IMG/VR virus record: IMGVR_UViG_3300010412_000003
Location: 20,547-84,546 of that record
Direction: 5' to 3' (one strand)
DNA length: 64,000 nucleotides
Origin: a virus
Shown here: positions 8,475 to 16,594 of the stretch, one piece after another
Layout of the letters: every line of letters starts with the position of its first letter
Numbering within the stretch: the stretch's first letter is position 1
Translations under genes and position numbers: made by a program
The notes under the pieces: generated by a model
Told to the model about the DNA's origin: nothing
The model's database searches: none
The model's input: only the letters and a program-made list of their open reading frames with translations

Positions 8475-8897
8475 ATGAGTAGATCAATTGAGGATATTCA
8501 CAAGGAAGCTAGAAGTGGTACTGGCTCACATATGTATCGTTGTTATAATTATCATGCTCTTCGGGTTGAATTTTATTGTGAAAACTGCATTGATGATTTG
8601 CCATCATACATAGATGTTGAGGGAAACCCAAAGGCAAATTTGTTTACAAAATGTGAATCTTGTGGGTTTCAGCACAAAGATCACTTGATGAATTTCTTTT
8701 TGTTTTGGATGTTTATTTATCCACTAATTACGCTAACTACTATATCAACAATGCATCACAACATGGAAATGGAATTTTTTATGGGCAAGAGTGTACTTGG
8801 TTATTGGATGTGGGTAGCAATGTTGTCTTGGTTGGGTGGTGGTTTTTTAATGTTTTGCATCAGAGCAATTCAGAAAAAAATAGCAAGAGAATGGTAA
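8475..8897 (+). CDS. Membrane protein with N-terminal zinc-ribbon-like cysteines
   Basis: A 140-residue protein. The ATG at 8475 is preferred over an in-frame TTG at 8463 because TTGGAGATTAAT gives a well-placed GGAG. Two CxxC pairs (YCENCID and KCESCGF) could form a small zinc ribbon. Two hydrophobic segments follow (FFLFWMFIYPLITLTTIST and WMWVAMLSWLGGGFLMFCI). The topology suggests an inner-membrane protein with a cytosolic zinc-binding head. No family is recognised. It is the last gene before a new promoter at 8907. Confidence 0.65.
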   Translation: MSRSIEDIHKEARSGTGSHMYRCYNYHALRVEFYCENCIDDLPSYIDVEGNPKANLFTKCESCGFQHKDHLMNFFLFWMFIYPLITLTTISTMHHNMEMEFFMGKSVLGYWMWVAMLSWLGGGFLMFCIRAIQKKIAREW

Positions 8898-8906
8898 GCG
8901 AGTTTC

Positions 8907-8935
8907 TTGACAAAAATAAAGTTTAATGGTAGAAT
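8907..8935 (+). promoter_or_regulatory. Sigma70-type promoter (TTGACA-17-TAGAAT)
   Basis: TTGACA at 8907-8912, 17 bases, then TAGAAT at 8930-8935, preceded by TTAATGG. The distal spacer and -10 (TTAATGGTAGAAT) are identical in sequence to the minus-strand promoter at 54273-54301. Transcription should start near 8942, immediately before the paired RNA hairpins. Confidence 0.78.
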
Positions 8936-8943
8936 GATATTAT

Positions 8944-9089
8944 ATTGGGCTATGGAGTGTCTTCCTTCTAAATTGAAATAGACTTTCACCGTTTAGATAT
9001 TCCAGTTTCCCAAAAACTTTTAAAATGGGCTATGGCATTCCTTCCTTCCAAAAAACCGCACACTTTTATAGGAATGCCAATTTCCCAAT
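8944..9089 (+). ncRNA. Tandem structured RNA leader (two copies of one hairpin motif), possible riboswitch or translational control element
   Basis: Two copies of one motif lie between the promoter and the gene at 9108. Copy 1 is 8947-9011 and copy 2 is 9027-9086. Each begins GGGCTATGG and ends with CCA, A or G, then TTTCCC, so GGG/CCC closes an internal loop. A 9-bp inner stem then pairs 8953-8961 with 8996-9004, and 9033-9041 with 9071-9079. Four base pairs of the inner stem change between copies while pairing is kept. Both apical loops start with TTCCTTC. TTCCTT is complementary to the AAGGAA of the downstream ribosome site (9098-9103), so the loops could mask translation. The RNA class is not recognised. 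Confidence 0.65.
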
Positions 9090-9107
9090 TTCACAAAAAG
9101 GAAAAAA

Positions 9108-11213
9108 ATGAATAATTCAGAAGCAACCTATTTTTTGATGGAAAGAAAAAATAAAGTTATTTTACCAGATCGTACATATCGTGATGCACATAACACAGCT
9201 TATGTTGCGACAATGATGTATGGTTTGGTAAATTTAGGTTACACATTTTCATCGAAACTATTTGATCATCTTTCAAAACACTCCAAGACAGATATTGATA
9301 ATGCTTTTGAAAGCATTATTGGTGTTTTAAATCAAAGATTGGGAAATGATGTTGTTCATAGAGCAATGTATCCAAATTTTCCAAGACAGGTAATGGAAGC
9401 ACATGAAGTTGAGTTGCTTATCAATGCCATTATGCACTATTGGTCTGGTGGAAATGTTACCCCTGTATATGAGAAACTTTCAAGACAAAAAATTGAAGTT
9501 AAAAAATTTGATGAATTAAAAGTTATTGATCTTGGAAAAACAAGAGACTTTTTTGAAATGTTTACCGCAATCTTGAAATCAAAAACATCAATTTCTCAGC
9601 GTGATGTTGCATATCTTGAATGGTATATGTCCTTTTTCCCAAGTGTGTTTTCTTTGGAAATTGAAAAAATTACCATGAAAGAGATTGTTGCAGTTTATTC
9701 TGGATTGATTATCAAACATCTTGGTGAAGATTTTTGGTTCAAATATATTTCAGATCACATCACAAACCCAAATGATGTTTTAAGAATTGCAACTTATCTT
9801 TCTGGTGGTGACGTAAGTCTTTCAACTAATACTGAATTCACCAATATGCCAAGAAGCATTAGAAGACTTTTAATTCAGTTATTAGATAATTTTGCAGAAA
9901 ACAATTTTTTGCTTTGGGTCATGGTTGAAATGAAACCCCATTTTAAGAAATGGATTAGATTGGGAGAGGTTCTTCACCCATTTGAAGATAGGTATTCAAA
10001 ATATAAGGGTGCAATTAGATTGTTTGACTTTGTGCGAAATAATGTTCACTCTGTAAAAACATACAACTCTCTTGTTGAAAAATATTTTAATCAACGTGAG
10101 TATGGTTTGCTTGTTTCAACGCTACGAGAAAAACCAACCATGTATGCCAGAAATTTGAATAGAATTATTAATACAATGGAGCATGTTACAACAAAAAAGA
10201 TTGTAATGGATTTCTGTGAGGTTATTGATAAAGTATCAACAACTGTTTTGATCAACATGGTTTCTCATTTTTCTAGTTTGATGAATATGAGATATAGAGT
10301 TTTCTTTCCAAAAAGCAATGTTGGAAAAGTATATGGAATGGTAAATAATCTTCCACTGATTGACAAGTATACTGTTGAAAATGTTATTTATCATATTAAG
10401 TTGGAATTGATCAAAAGATTTAGCAAACTTGAAAGTCTTGGAAATGTTTATATTAATCCAAATCTTTCTAAATATGCTGTTCCATTTTCTCAGAGATCAG
10501 CAAGCGAATCACTAATGGGTCTTACAAGAGGTAGTAAATTTGAATTCTCTGGAAACATTTTGAGATTTTTTATCTATTGGGAAAATAATATGAGCAGAGT
10601 TGATCTTGATTTATCTGTCACATTTTATGATGAAAATTTCAACATTGTTAATTCTGTATGGTATAGAAATTTGAGAAATCGTTTTTCTACTCACAGTGGG
10701 GATTTTGTCTCTGGTGAAAATGGTGTCAGTGAATTTGTTGATATTGATGTTCAAGATGCAGTTTATCTTGGTGCTGTTTATGCTGTGCCAAATCTAATCT
10801 CATTTACTGGTCAGGGATTCAAAGAGCTTGAAAAATGTTACATCGGCTGGATGGAAAGAAATGATATGATGTCTGGTGAAATTTATGAGCCATCAACTGT
10901 TGTAGATAAAATCAACGTATCGTCAGATTCGCAAACATATATTCCAGTTGTTTTGGATTTGAAAAATCGTGAGGCAGTTGTTGCTGACATTTCAGTTGCT
11001 GGTAGAAGACATGGAAACCAAGCAAGTAATTTGAAAATGTTAAAATGGGTTGGGTTGTCATTGATGAACTCAAAGAAAATGAATGTAAAAGAGCTTTTGG
11101 AATTACATGCTACTGCTAGAGGAAAAATTGTTGATAACATTGAAGATGCTGATACGGTATTCCTAGAGGGTTTCGGTTTAGAAACGGATGTAATTGTTTC
11201 AGAATTTTTATAA
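9108..11213 (+). CDS. Large protein with C-terminal TerD-like domain
   Basis: A 701-residue cytoplasmic protein. The first ~480 residues are helical with no domain I can name. The last ~200 residues resemble the TerD-like family: FSGNILRFFIYWENN, then RVDLDLSVTFYDENF, HSGDFVSGENGVSEFVDID, GWMERNDMMSGEIYEP, and PVVLDLKNREAVVADISVAG. TerD-like domains bind calcium and occur in tellurium-resistance and stress systems thought to act near membranes. The gene is the first after the promoter and tandem RNA leader, so its expression may be controlled post-initiation. The function in the phage is unknown. Confidence 0.62.
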   Translation: MNNSEATYFLMERKNKVILPDRTYRDAHNTAYVATMMYGLVNLGYTFSSKLFDHLSKHSKTDIDNAFESIIGVLNQRLGNDVVHRAMYPNFPRQVMEAHEVELLINAIMHYWSGGNVTPVYEKLSRQKIEVKKFDELKVIDLGKTRDFFEMFTAILKSKTSISQRDVAYLEWYMSFFPSVFSLEIEKITMKEIVAVYSGLIIKHLGEDFWFKYISDHITNPNDVLRIATYLSGGDVSLSTNTEFTNMPRSIRRLLIQLLDNFAENNFLLWVMVEMKPHFKKWIRLGEVLHPFEDRYSKYKGAIRLFDFVRNNVHSVKTYNSLVEKYFNQREYGLLVSTLREKPTMYARNLNRIINTMEHVTTKKIVMDFCEVIDKVSTTVLINMVSHFSSLMNMRYRVFFPKSNVGKVYGMVNNLPLIDKYTVENVIYHIKLELIKRFSKLESLGNVYINPNLSKYAVPFSQRSASESLMGLTRGSKFEFSGNILRFFIYWENNMSRVDLDLSVTFYDENFNIVNSVWYRNLRNRFSTHSGDFVSGENGVSEFVDIDVQDAVYLGAVYAVPNLISFTGQGFKELEKCYIGWMERNDMMSGEIYEPSTVVDKINVSSDSQTYIPVVLDLKNREAVVADISVAGRRHGNQASNLKMLKWVGLSLMNSKKMNVKELLELHATARGKIVDNIEDADTVFLEGFGLETDVIVSEFL

Positions 11214-11236
11214 AATAGAAAGGGGTATAAAGTAAA

Positions 11237-11788
11237 ATGGAAGTAATTGTTATGTGTGAACAGGGATACCAGCAAGCACTTGTCGGGTTATCTTTGAGGA
11301 AAAATGTTTCATTAGAAGAGGTTGAATTTAAACTAATGGAATATGCCAATCGTGATGATGGTCACGATAAGTTTTTAGAGGCAATGGTTGTTTGGATAGA
11401 TGTAATAGCACCAAGATATTTTTGGCAACAATTTGATAAAGTAAGAATTGGTGTGTCAACTCAGTCTGAATCAACAATGCATACGTTAAAACGTGGTGCT
11501 TTAACACAGGAAAGCTTTGAAGGTGGAATCAACGATTTGTATTTGAGATTTTTGAACAAACTAATAGAAGAGGGTATGTTAGAAGAGTTTAAAAAGCATC
11601 TTCCAGAATCTTTTCTGCAAAGAAGAATTGTTTGTACTGATTATAAAACATTAAAAAGGATTATACACTCAAGACATAAAGATAAAATGTGTGAATGGAA
11701 GAAATTTGTTAATTGTGTTTTGAGACAGTTGTCACATGCCGAACTTATTATGAATGGCACAAATATTGACGACTTTTTTAATTGTTAG
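11237..11788 (+). CDS. Hypothetical phage protein
   Basis: A 183-residue protein with a tryptophan- and arginine-rich core (IDVIAPRYFWQQFDKVRIGV, SESTMHTLKRG, ESFLQRRIVCTDYKTLKRII). The serine-rich STQSESTMH followed by an arginine-rich helix looks like a nucleotide-binding enzyme surface. I cannot place it in a family with confidence. GAAAGGGG lies 13-16 nt before the ATG. Its stop directly abuts the next gene. Confidence 0.6.
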   Translation: MEVIVMCEQGYQQALVGLSLRKNVSLEEVEFKLMEYANRDDGHDKFLEAMVVWIDVIAPRYFWQQFDKVRIGVSTQSESTMHTLKRGALTQESFEGGINDLYLRFLNKLIEEGMLEEFKKHLPESFLQRRIVCTDYKTLKRIIHSRHKDKMCEWKKFVNCVLRQLSHAELIMNGTNIDDFFNC

Positions 11789-12370
11789 ATGCCATCTGGA
11801 AAAATACATGATCAAATTTGGAGAGTGGGACTTGACTACATGCTTGTTGCAACATTATCTGTCATTTTCCCACTCATAATTTTTACAGGCGAAGTTGAAT
11901 TAATTGCAATTTTTTCTGGATATTTATTAGGTTCTTTTATAGAGCCAGATTTAGATCAGTATGCCATAACAACCTCAGAGGCAAGGCTATACAAGTGGTT
12001 CAAGGATGTTGGTGCTTTTATTGTTGGATATTTTACTTGGTATGCTTATCGTTTCAAACATAGGGGAATATCACACTTTCCAGTTATTGGAACACTAACC
12101 AGATGGATTTGGATGTTCTTTCCATTTATGATTTACTGGATATTATCAGGAAATTATGATGGATTTTTGATTTTAAAAAACAAATGGTTAATTTATATGT
12201 TTATTGGAAATTCAATTTCTGATCTTCTCCATATTGGTGCTGATCGTGATTGGTTTGTAATGAAAATATTTTATAGACAAATAAGAAAGAAAAAACAAAA
12301 AAAATACAAAATAGTTAATCCCTTAGATAAACTTACGTTAAGGGTTAATAAAATATTAAATAAAAGGTAA
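11789..12370 (+). CDS. DUF2227-like metal-binding membrane protein
   Basis: A 193-residue protein that starts MPSGKIHDQIW and contains LGSFIEPDLDQ and FKHRGISHFPVIGTLTRW. This set of H-D, PDLD and KHRGxSHxPxxGTxxR motifs is characteristic of DUF2227 and related LexA-binding membrane-hydrolase-like proteins. Hydrophobic segments are visible near residues 20-35, 40-55 and 105-125. The conserved histidines and aspartates suggest a metal site at the membrane. The cellular role of the family is not established. It begins immediately after the previous stop. Confidence 0.72.
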   Translation: MPSGKIHDQIWRVGLDYMLVATLSVIFPLIIFTGEVELIAIFSGYLLGSFIEPDLDQYAITTSEARLYKWFKDVGAFIVGYFTWYAYRFKHRGISHFPVIGTLTRWIWMFFPFMIYWILSGNYDGFLILKNKWLIYMFIGNSISDLLHIGADRDWFVMKIFYRQIRKKKQKKYKIVNPLDKLTLRVNKILNKR

Positions 12371-12394
12371 ATAAAATTTTAAGTAGAGGTAAAT

Positions 12395-12760
12395 ATGAGT
12401 GAAGAAAAAGAAACATTAAATCTTATGGCTTTTAGAGTGCCTATAAGTATATGCCCTAGATGTGGAGAAAGTCATGATGAAGTTCTAATCAAACAATTAG
12501 TAAATTCTTTTATTGTAAACGAAGATACAACACTGGAAGGTTATTCTTGGGTAAAGATTGTGAAAAATTTAGATACAACAGAACCAGTTCCGAATATGGA
12601 TAATTTTAACCCATCTTTATTTATCAATCCAATGGTGATTAAACTTAACAAAGAAGAAAATTGGCAAAATAATTATACTTTCTGGACACAATGCCCAACA
12701 AATGATGAACCAGTATTTTTAGCAATTCAAATCAAATATGTTGAGGAAGAAGATAAATAA
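12395..12760 (+). CDS. Hypothetical protein with CxxC
   Basis: A 121-residue protein with one CPRCGES motif near residue 21 and a tryptophan-rich C-terminal half. AGAGG precedes the ATG. A single CxxC is not enough to predict a zinc site unless the protein dimerises. No family is recognised. Confidence 0.6.
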   Translation: MSEEKETLNLMAFRVPISICPRCGESHDEVLIKQLVNSFIVNEDTTLEGYSWVKIVKNLDTTEPVPNMDNFNPSLFINPMVIKLNKEENWQNNYTFWTQCPTNDEPVFLAIQIKYVEEEDK

Positions 12761-12761
12761 A

Positions 12762-13064
12762 ATGATCAAAAGCAAAAAAAGAAAAGTTCTCAGATATACT
12801 TCTGATCTTTATGTAAAAAGTTCTTTTCCATTTGTTCATACAAACAATTTAGAGGAAGCAAAAAATTATTATCCATTTCACGAAATTGTTAGAACACTAA
12901 TTTACTGGAAATACAAAATTCGTGTTAAACCAATAAACCTTCTAAGTGTTAGTGGAAAGTTTGATGCAAGAATGGAAGTTGAAACTGGTGGTGTAAAGGG
13001 ATGGTGGAATAAATTATTATTGAAAATTGTAAGATATTTAGATGAAAAAAGGACTAGTTTATAA
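12762..13064 (+). CDS. Hypothetical small basic protein
   Basis: A 100-residue basic protein. An in-frame ATG at 12738 lies inside the upstream gene without a ribosome site, so the ATG at 12762 just after that gene's stop is preferred, with AGGAAG upstream. The stop overlaps the start of the dNMP kinase. No recognised motif. Confidence 0.55.
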   Translation: MIKSKKRKVLRYTSDLYVKSSFPFVHTNNLEEAKNYYPFHEIVRTLIYWKYKIRVKPINLLSVSGKFDARMEVETGGVKGWWNKLLLKIVRYLDEKRTSL

Positions 13065-13660
13065 TGGAAGCAATTATTACAATTTCTGGAAAAGCACAAG
13101 CAGGTAAGGATTTTTTTGCTCAGACGTTAAAGGAATACTTGGAAAAGGAGCATAACAAAAAAGTTGTTGTGATTCACTATGCAGATTATTTGAAATTTAT
13201 TTGTAAAGAGTATTATGGATGGAATGGAGAAAAAGATGAAGCTGGAAGAACACTGTTGCAAAAAGTTGGAACTGATGTTGTAAGAAAATTAAACAAAACA
13301 TTTTGGGTTGATACTGTTGTTAATTTCATCAATGCCTTTAGAAATGAATTTGATTGGTTTATTATTCCAGATTGTCGTTTCCCAAATGAAATTGATACAC
13401 TAAGATATATTTATGAAAATAAATTTGTTGCAGTAAATTTATACAGAACACAATATGGTGGTGTTTTTGAAAATACTCTAACAGAAGAGCAGAGAAACCA
13501 TCCATCAGAAATTGCTCTTGATGGCTACACTAAATACGACTTTACAATTGAAAATAATGGTTTGCAAAGCGGAATGAAATCTATGGTTCAATGGTTTGTT
13601 CATGAAGTTGAATATTTGTTTCAAGATAAAATTATATTAGAAAAGAGGGGAGAGTTTTAA
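13064..13660 (+). CDS. Deoxynucleoside monophosphate kinase
   Basis: A 198-residue P-loop kinase with Walker A GKAQAGKDFFAQTL at residues 9-22. The IIPDCRFPNEID segment is the substrate/lid-preceding strand typical of phage dNMP kinases (T4 gp1-like and adenylate-kinase-like relatives). It phosphorylates dNMPs to dNDPs for phage DNA synthesis. The stop overlaps the RNR start (TAATG), so it is directly coupled with ribonucleotide reductase. Confidence 0.8.
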   Translation: MEAIITISGKAQAGKDFFAQTLKEYLEKEHNKKVVVIHYADYLKFICKEYYGWNGEKDEAGRTLLQKVGTDVVRKLNKTFWVDTVVNFINAFRNEFDWFIIPDCRFPNEIDTLRYIYENKFVAVNLYRTQYGGVFENTLTEEQRNHPSEIALDGYTKYDFTIENNGLQSGMKSMVQWFVHEVEYLFQDKIILEKRGEF

Positions 13661-15648
13661 TGAAATTTCCAGTTTTAGAGAGGTTTAATTTTAGCAGTTC
13701 TTTTATTGAAGAGTGGAAAAATCAAAAACCAAATTTTGGATTTAATGGACTTGGAGAATTTGTTTTTTTTAGAACATATTCTCGCATTAAAGAGAATAGA
13801 TACAATGAACAGTGGTGGGAAGTTGTTCAAAGAGTTGTTGAAGGTGAATTTTCTCTTCAAAAACAGCATGTAATTGATGGCGGTTTGGGTTGGGATAATA
13901 GGAAGGCACAATCATCAGCAAAAGAAACATTTGAAAGAATATTCAATTTCAAAATGATTCCAAGTGGCAGAAGTCTTTGGGCTATGGGTACTCCACTTGT
14001 TATGGAGAAAGGTTTAACAAGTTCCTTGTTTAGTTGTGCATTTATTAGTACAGCCAACATGAAAGAAAATGCTGGACAACCATTTATGCAAGTGATGGAT
14101 TTGCTCATGACTGGTGTTGGGGTTGGTGGTGATATTTTGGGTGCTGGTTTAGAAATTAAAGAACCAAATAAATTGAAACTAAAATATACAATTCCAGATT
14201 CTAGAGAGGGTTGGGTAAATTCTGTTGGAATGGCAATCAATGCATTTTTTGGTGGAGATAATTATGAATTTGATTATTCTGAAATTAGACCATATGGTTC
14301 TCCAATAAAAACATTTGGTGGTACAGCAAGTGGTCATGAACCACTAAAAGAATTGCATGAAGCTATAGTTGAAATGTTTTATGGAAAAGCAGGTGAGGGA
14401 GTCACAGCAACAAACATTGTTGACATTTTCAATCTTATTGCCAAAGCTGTTGTTGCTGGTAATACCAGAAGATCAGCAGAGATTATGATTGGAGACAAAA
14501 CAGAAGAGTTTTTGAATTTAAAAAACTACGAAGTTAATCCTCACAGAGCAACATTTGGATGGGCAAGTAACAATACAATTTATGCAAAAATTGGTGATGA
14601 TTATTCACAGGTAGCAAAAAGAATTGCTGATAATGGAGAACCAGCACTTTTTTGGATTGACAATGCAAGAGAGTATGGAAGAATGAGGGATGGTGAAAGA
14701 AACTTTAAAGATATGAATGTTATGGGTCTGAATCCATGCGGAGAAATTACTCTCGAAGATGGGGAGTTGTGTAATCTTGTTGAGATTGTCCTTCCGAAAC
14801 AAGAAAATTTGGATGATTTTAAAAAGACAATTAAATATGCATATTTGTATGCAAAAACAATGACCTTATTGGGAATTGGATGGGAAAATACAAATCGAGT
14901 TCTTATGAGAAACAGAAGAATTGGATTGTCTCTTACTGGCATTGCCCAATTTGTTGCAAAGCATGGAATTAATACACTAATAGAATGGATGGAGGAAGGG
15001 TATAAAACAGCTAGGTACTATGATGATGTGTATAGCAAGTGGTTGGGAATTAGAGAAAGTATAAAAGTAACAACTGTAAAACCATCTGGAACTGTTTCTC
15101 TTTTGGCTGGATGTACTGCTGGTCTTCATTATCCAGAAAGTCAATATTATATTAGAAGAGTAAGAGTTGGCAAAGGTACTCAATTTGAAAAGATTTTATC
15201 TAGTGCTGGATTCCATGTAGAACCTGCATTTGGTCAAGAAGAATCAACTGTTGTTGTTGAGTTTCCAGTTTTTGCTGGTGAAAATGTAAAAACAATTAAA
15301 GATGTTTCTATGTGGGAACAAATGGCACTTGCTTCTTTAGCCCAAAAATATTGGGCAGACAATTCTGTTTCTGTTACAGTGACATTCGGAGAAGATGAAG
15401 TTTCTCAAATTGCCCAAGCACTAGATTTCTTTCAATACGGACTAAAAGCAGTTTCTTTATTACCAAGGGCAAAAGATGGAATGTACCCTCAAATGCCATA
15501 TGAGCCAATCACAGAACAAAAATATTATGAAATGTTGTCGAAACTAAATGAGATTGATTACTCTAGTTTGTTTGGTTCTGAGGCATTAGTTGAAAAGTTT
15601 TGTGCCAATGATGTTTGTGAAATTGATTTTGAACCAAGTGGGGATTAA
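13660..15648 (+). CDS. nrdJ: Adenosylcobalamin-dependent ribonucleoside-triphosphate reductase (class II, monomeric)
   Basis: A 662-residue RNR of the Lactobacillus leichmannii monomeric type (739 residues there). Cys126 in SLFSCAF and the cysteine in GELCNLVE form the expected redox pair. NPCGEI carries the radical-bearing Cys360. The C-terminal reducing pair is Cys648 and Cys653 (FCANDVCE), spaced C-x4-C as in that family. [13 protein letters not shown] is the usual late phosphate-binding loop. It makes deoxynucleotides without oxygen and needs vitamin B12, so it works in aerobic or anaerobic hosts. It sits between the dNMP kinase and the dUTPase. Confidence 0.92.
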   Translation: MKFPVLERFNFSSSFIEEWKNQKPNFGFNGLGEFVFFRTYSRIKENRYNEQWWEVVQRVVEGEFSLQKQHVIDGGLGWDNRKAQSSAKETFERIFNFKMIPSGRSLWAMGTPLVMEKGLTSSLFSCAFISTANMKENAGQPFMQVMDLLMTGVGVGGDILGAGLEIKEPNKLKLKYTIPDSREGWVNSVGMAINAFFGGDNYEFDYSEIRPYGSPIKTFGGTASGHEPLKELHEAIVEMFYGKAGEGVTATNIVDIFNLIAKAVVAGNTRRSAEIMIGDKTEEFLNLKNYEVNPHRATFGWASNNTIYAKIGDDYSQVAKRIADNGEPALFWIDNAREYGRMRDGERNFKDMNVMGLNPCGEITLEDGELCNLVEIVLPKQENLDDFKKTIKYAYLYAKTMTLLGIGWENTNRVLMRNRRIGLSLTGIAQFVAKHGINTLIEWMEEGYKTARYYDDVYSKWLGIRESIKVTTVKPSGTVSLLAGCTAGLHYPESQYYIRRVRVGKGTQFEKILSSAGFHVEPAFGQEESTVVVEFPVFAGENVKTIKDVSMWEQMALASLAQKYWADNSVSVTVTFGEDEVSQIAQALDFFQYGLKAVSLLPRAKDGMYPQMPYEPITEQKYYEMLSKLNEIDYSSLFGSEALVEKFCANDVCEIDFEPSGD

Positions 15649-15650
15649 AA

Positions 15651-16121
15651 ATGCTTTACAATTACTCATGTATTAATTACGATGCGGAGGAAGTCTTGAA
15701 AATAAAGATAAAGTATTTTACAGATATTGAAAAAATTGGAAAAATTGATATTGGGGACTGGATTGATCTAAGACTGGCAGAAGATGTTGGTATTTATAAA
15801 GGTGAACACAGGCTTTTACCACTAGGTATTGCAATGGAACTTCCAAAAGGATATGAAGCTCACATTTTACCTAGAAGCTCTACATTCAAAAATTGGGGAA
15901 TTTTGATTGCTAACTCTATGGCAGTAATTGATGAGTCATATAATGGGGATAGTGACCAATGGTTTCTAAGTGTTTATGCAACAAGGGATGTTCTTATCAA
16001 TAAAAATGATAGAATTTGTCAGTTTAGAATTATTGAAAAACAACCAGAGATCGAATTTGTTGAAGTAGAAACATTGGGAAATGAAGATCGTGGTGGTTTT
16101 GGAACTACAGGTACAAGATGA
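15651..16121 (+). CDS. dut: Deoxyuridine triphosphatase (dUTPase)
   Basis: The five trimeric dUTPase motifs are present: IDLRLAED (motif 1 region), [11 protein letters not shown] (2), [14 protein letters not shown] (3), RICQFRI (4) and [11 protein letters not shown] (5, the glycine-rich arm). It hydrolyses dUTP to dUMP. The ATG at 15651 gives 156 residues. A TTG at 15696 with GGAGG five bases upstream would give a 141-residue protein starting [10 protein letters not shown], closer to the usual length, and may be the true start. It overlaps the next small gene. Confidence 0.9.
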   Translation: MLYNYSCINYDAEEVLKIKIKYFTDIEKIGKIDIGDWIDLRLAEDVGIYKGEHRLLPLGIAMELPKGYEAHILPRSSTFKNWGILIANSMAVIDESYNGDSDQWFLSVYATRDVLINKNDRICQFRIIEKQPEIEFVEVETLGNEDRGGFGTTGTR

Positions 16122-16303
16122 ACTCCCTATTTGAAAATGAAGATGGGTCTCCAAGAAAACTTGGCAAGGATGAAAAAGAATACTTGGAAATGATCTTGGG
16201 AAAAATGATCAAAGACTTACAAACATTTGGTTCTTTCAAATCATTTATAACCAGCATGTATTATGAAACAAACAAACAAAATAATAATTACAAGTTGAAT
16301 TAA
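16118..16303 (+). CDS. Hypothetical small protein
   Basis: A 61-residue protein coupled to the dUTPase by an ATGA overlap. It is charged in the first half ([19 protein letters not shown]) and predicted helical. No family is recognised. The overlap and similar codon use are the only support. Confidence 0.5.
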   Translation: MNSLFENEDGSPRKLGKDEKEYLEMILGKMIKDLQTFGSFKSFITSMYYETNKQNNNYKLN

Positions 16304-16349
16304 CTAACATTGAAAATTTTATTATAAAAGAATAAAAAAGGAGGTTGTA

Positions 16350-16448
16350 ATGGAAAAAGAAAAACCAAAAAAGATTAGCATAAGACCTTTATCATGGGCA
16401 ATTCTTTTGGCTACCAAAGGATTGACAATAAAAGAAGTAGTAAAATAA
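16350..16448 (+). CDS. 32-residue peptide with an ideal ribosome binding site
   Basis: AAAAAAGGAGGT lies directly upstream of ATG 16350, one of the best Shine-Dalgarno sequences in the window. The 32-residue product has a basic start (MEKEKPKKISIRPL) and a short hydrophobic stretch (SWAILLATKGL), so it could be an amphipathic or membrane-associated peptide. It is the last gene before the terminator. Function unknown. Confidence 0.5.
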   Translation: MEKEKPKKISIRPLSWAILLATKGLTIKEVVK

Positions 16449-16470
16449 GTGGTATAAAGTTAAAAAAACG

Positions 16471-16510
16471 TAAAAAAAATAGGATGCAATTTGGCATCCT
16501 ATTTTTTTAT
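16471..16510 (+). terminator. Bidirectional rho-independent terminator between convergent operons
   Basis: AGGATGC (16481-16487) pairs with GCATCCT (16494-16500). Flanking A-runs and T-runs extend the stem to about 14 bp, and on either strand a U-tract follows. It separates the rightward nucleotide-metabolism operon from the leftward late operon. Confidence 0.85.
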
Positions 16511-16594
16511 TAACTTTCCCCCTGTATGTGTGGTGTTTTCCCCTCTACATCCCCACATATTCGGTATTTTAATTTAATAAAACATCTATTTTAT

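Noticed and set aside
11237-11788. Flavin-dependent thymidylate synthase (ThyX)
   Set aside because: The serine-rich and arginine-rich segments recall ThyX loosely, but the RHRxxSxNExSxRY-type signature is absent.
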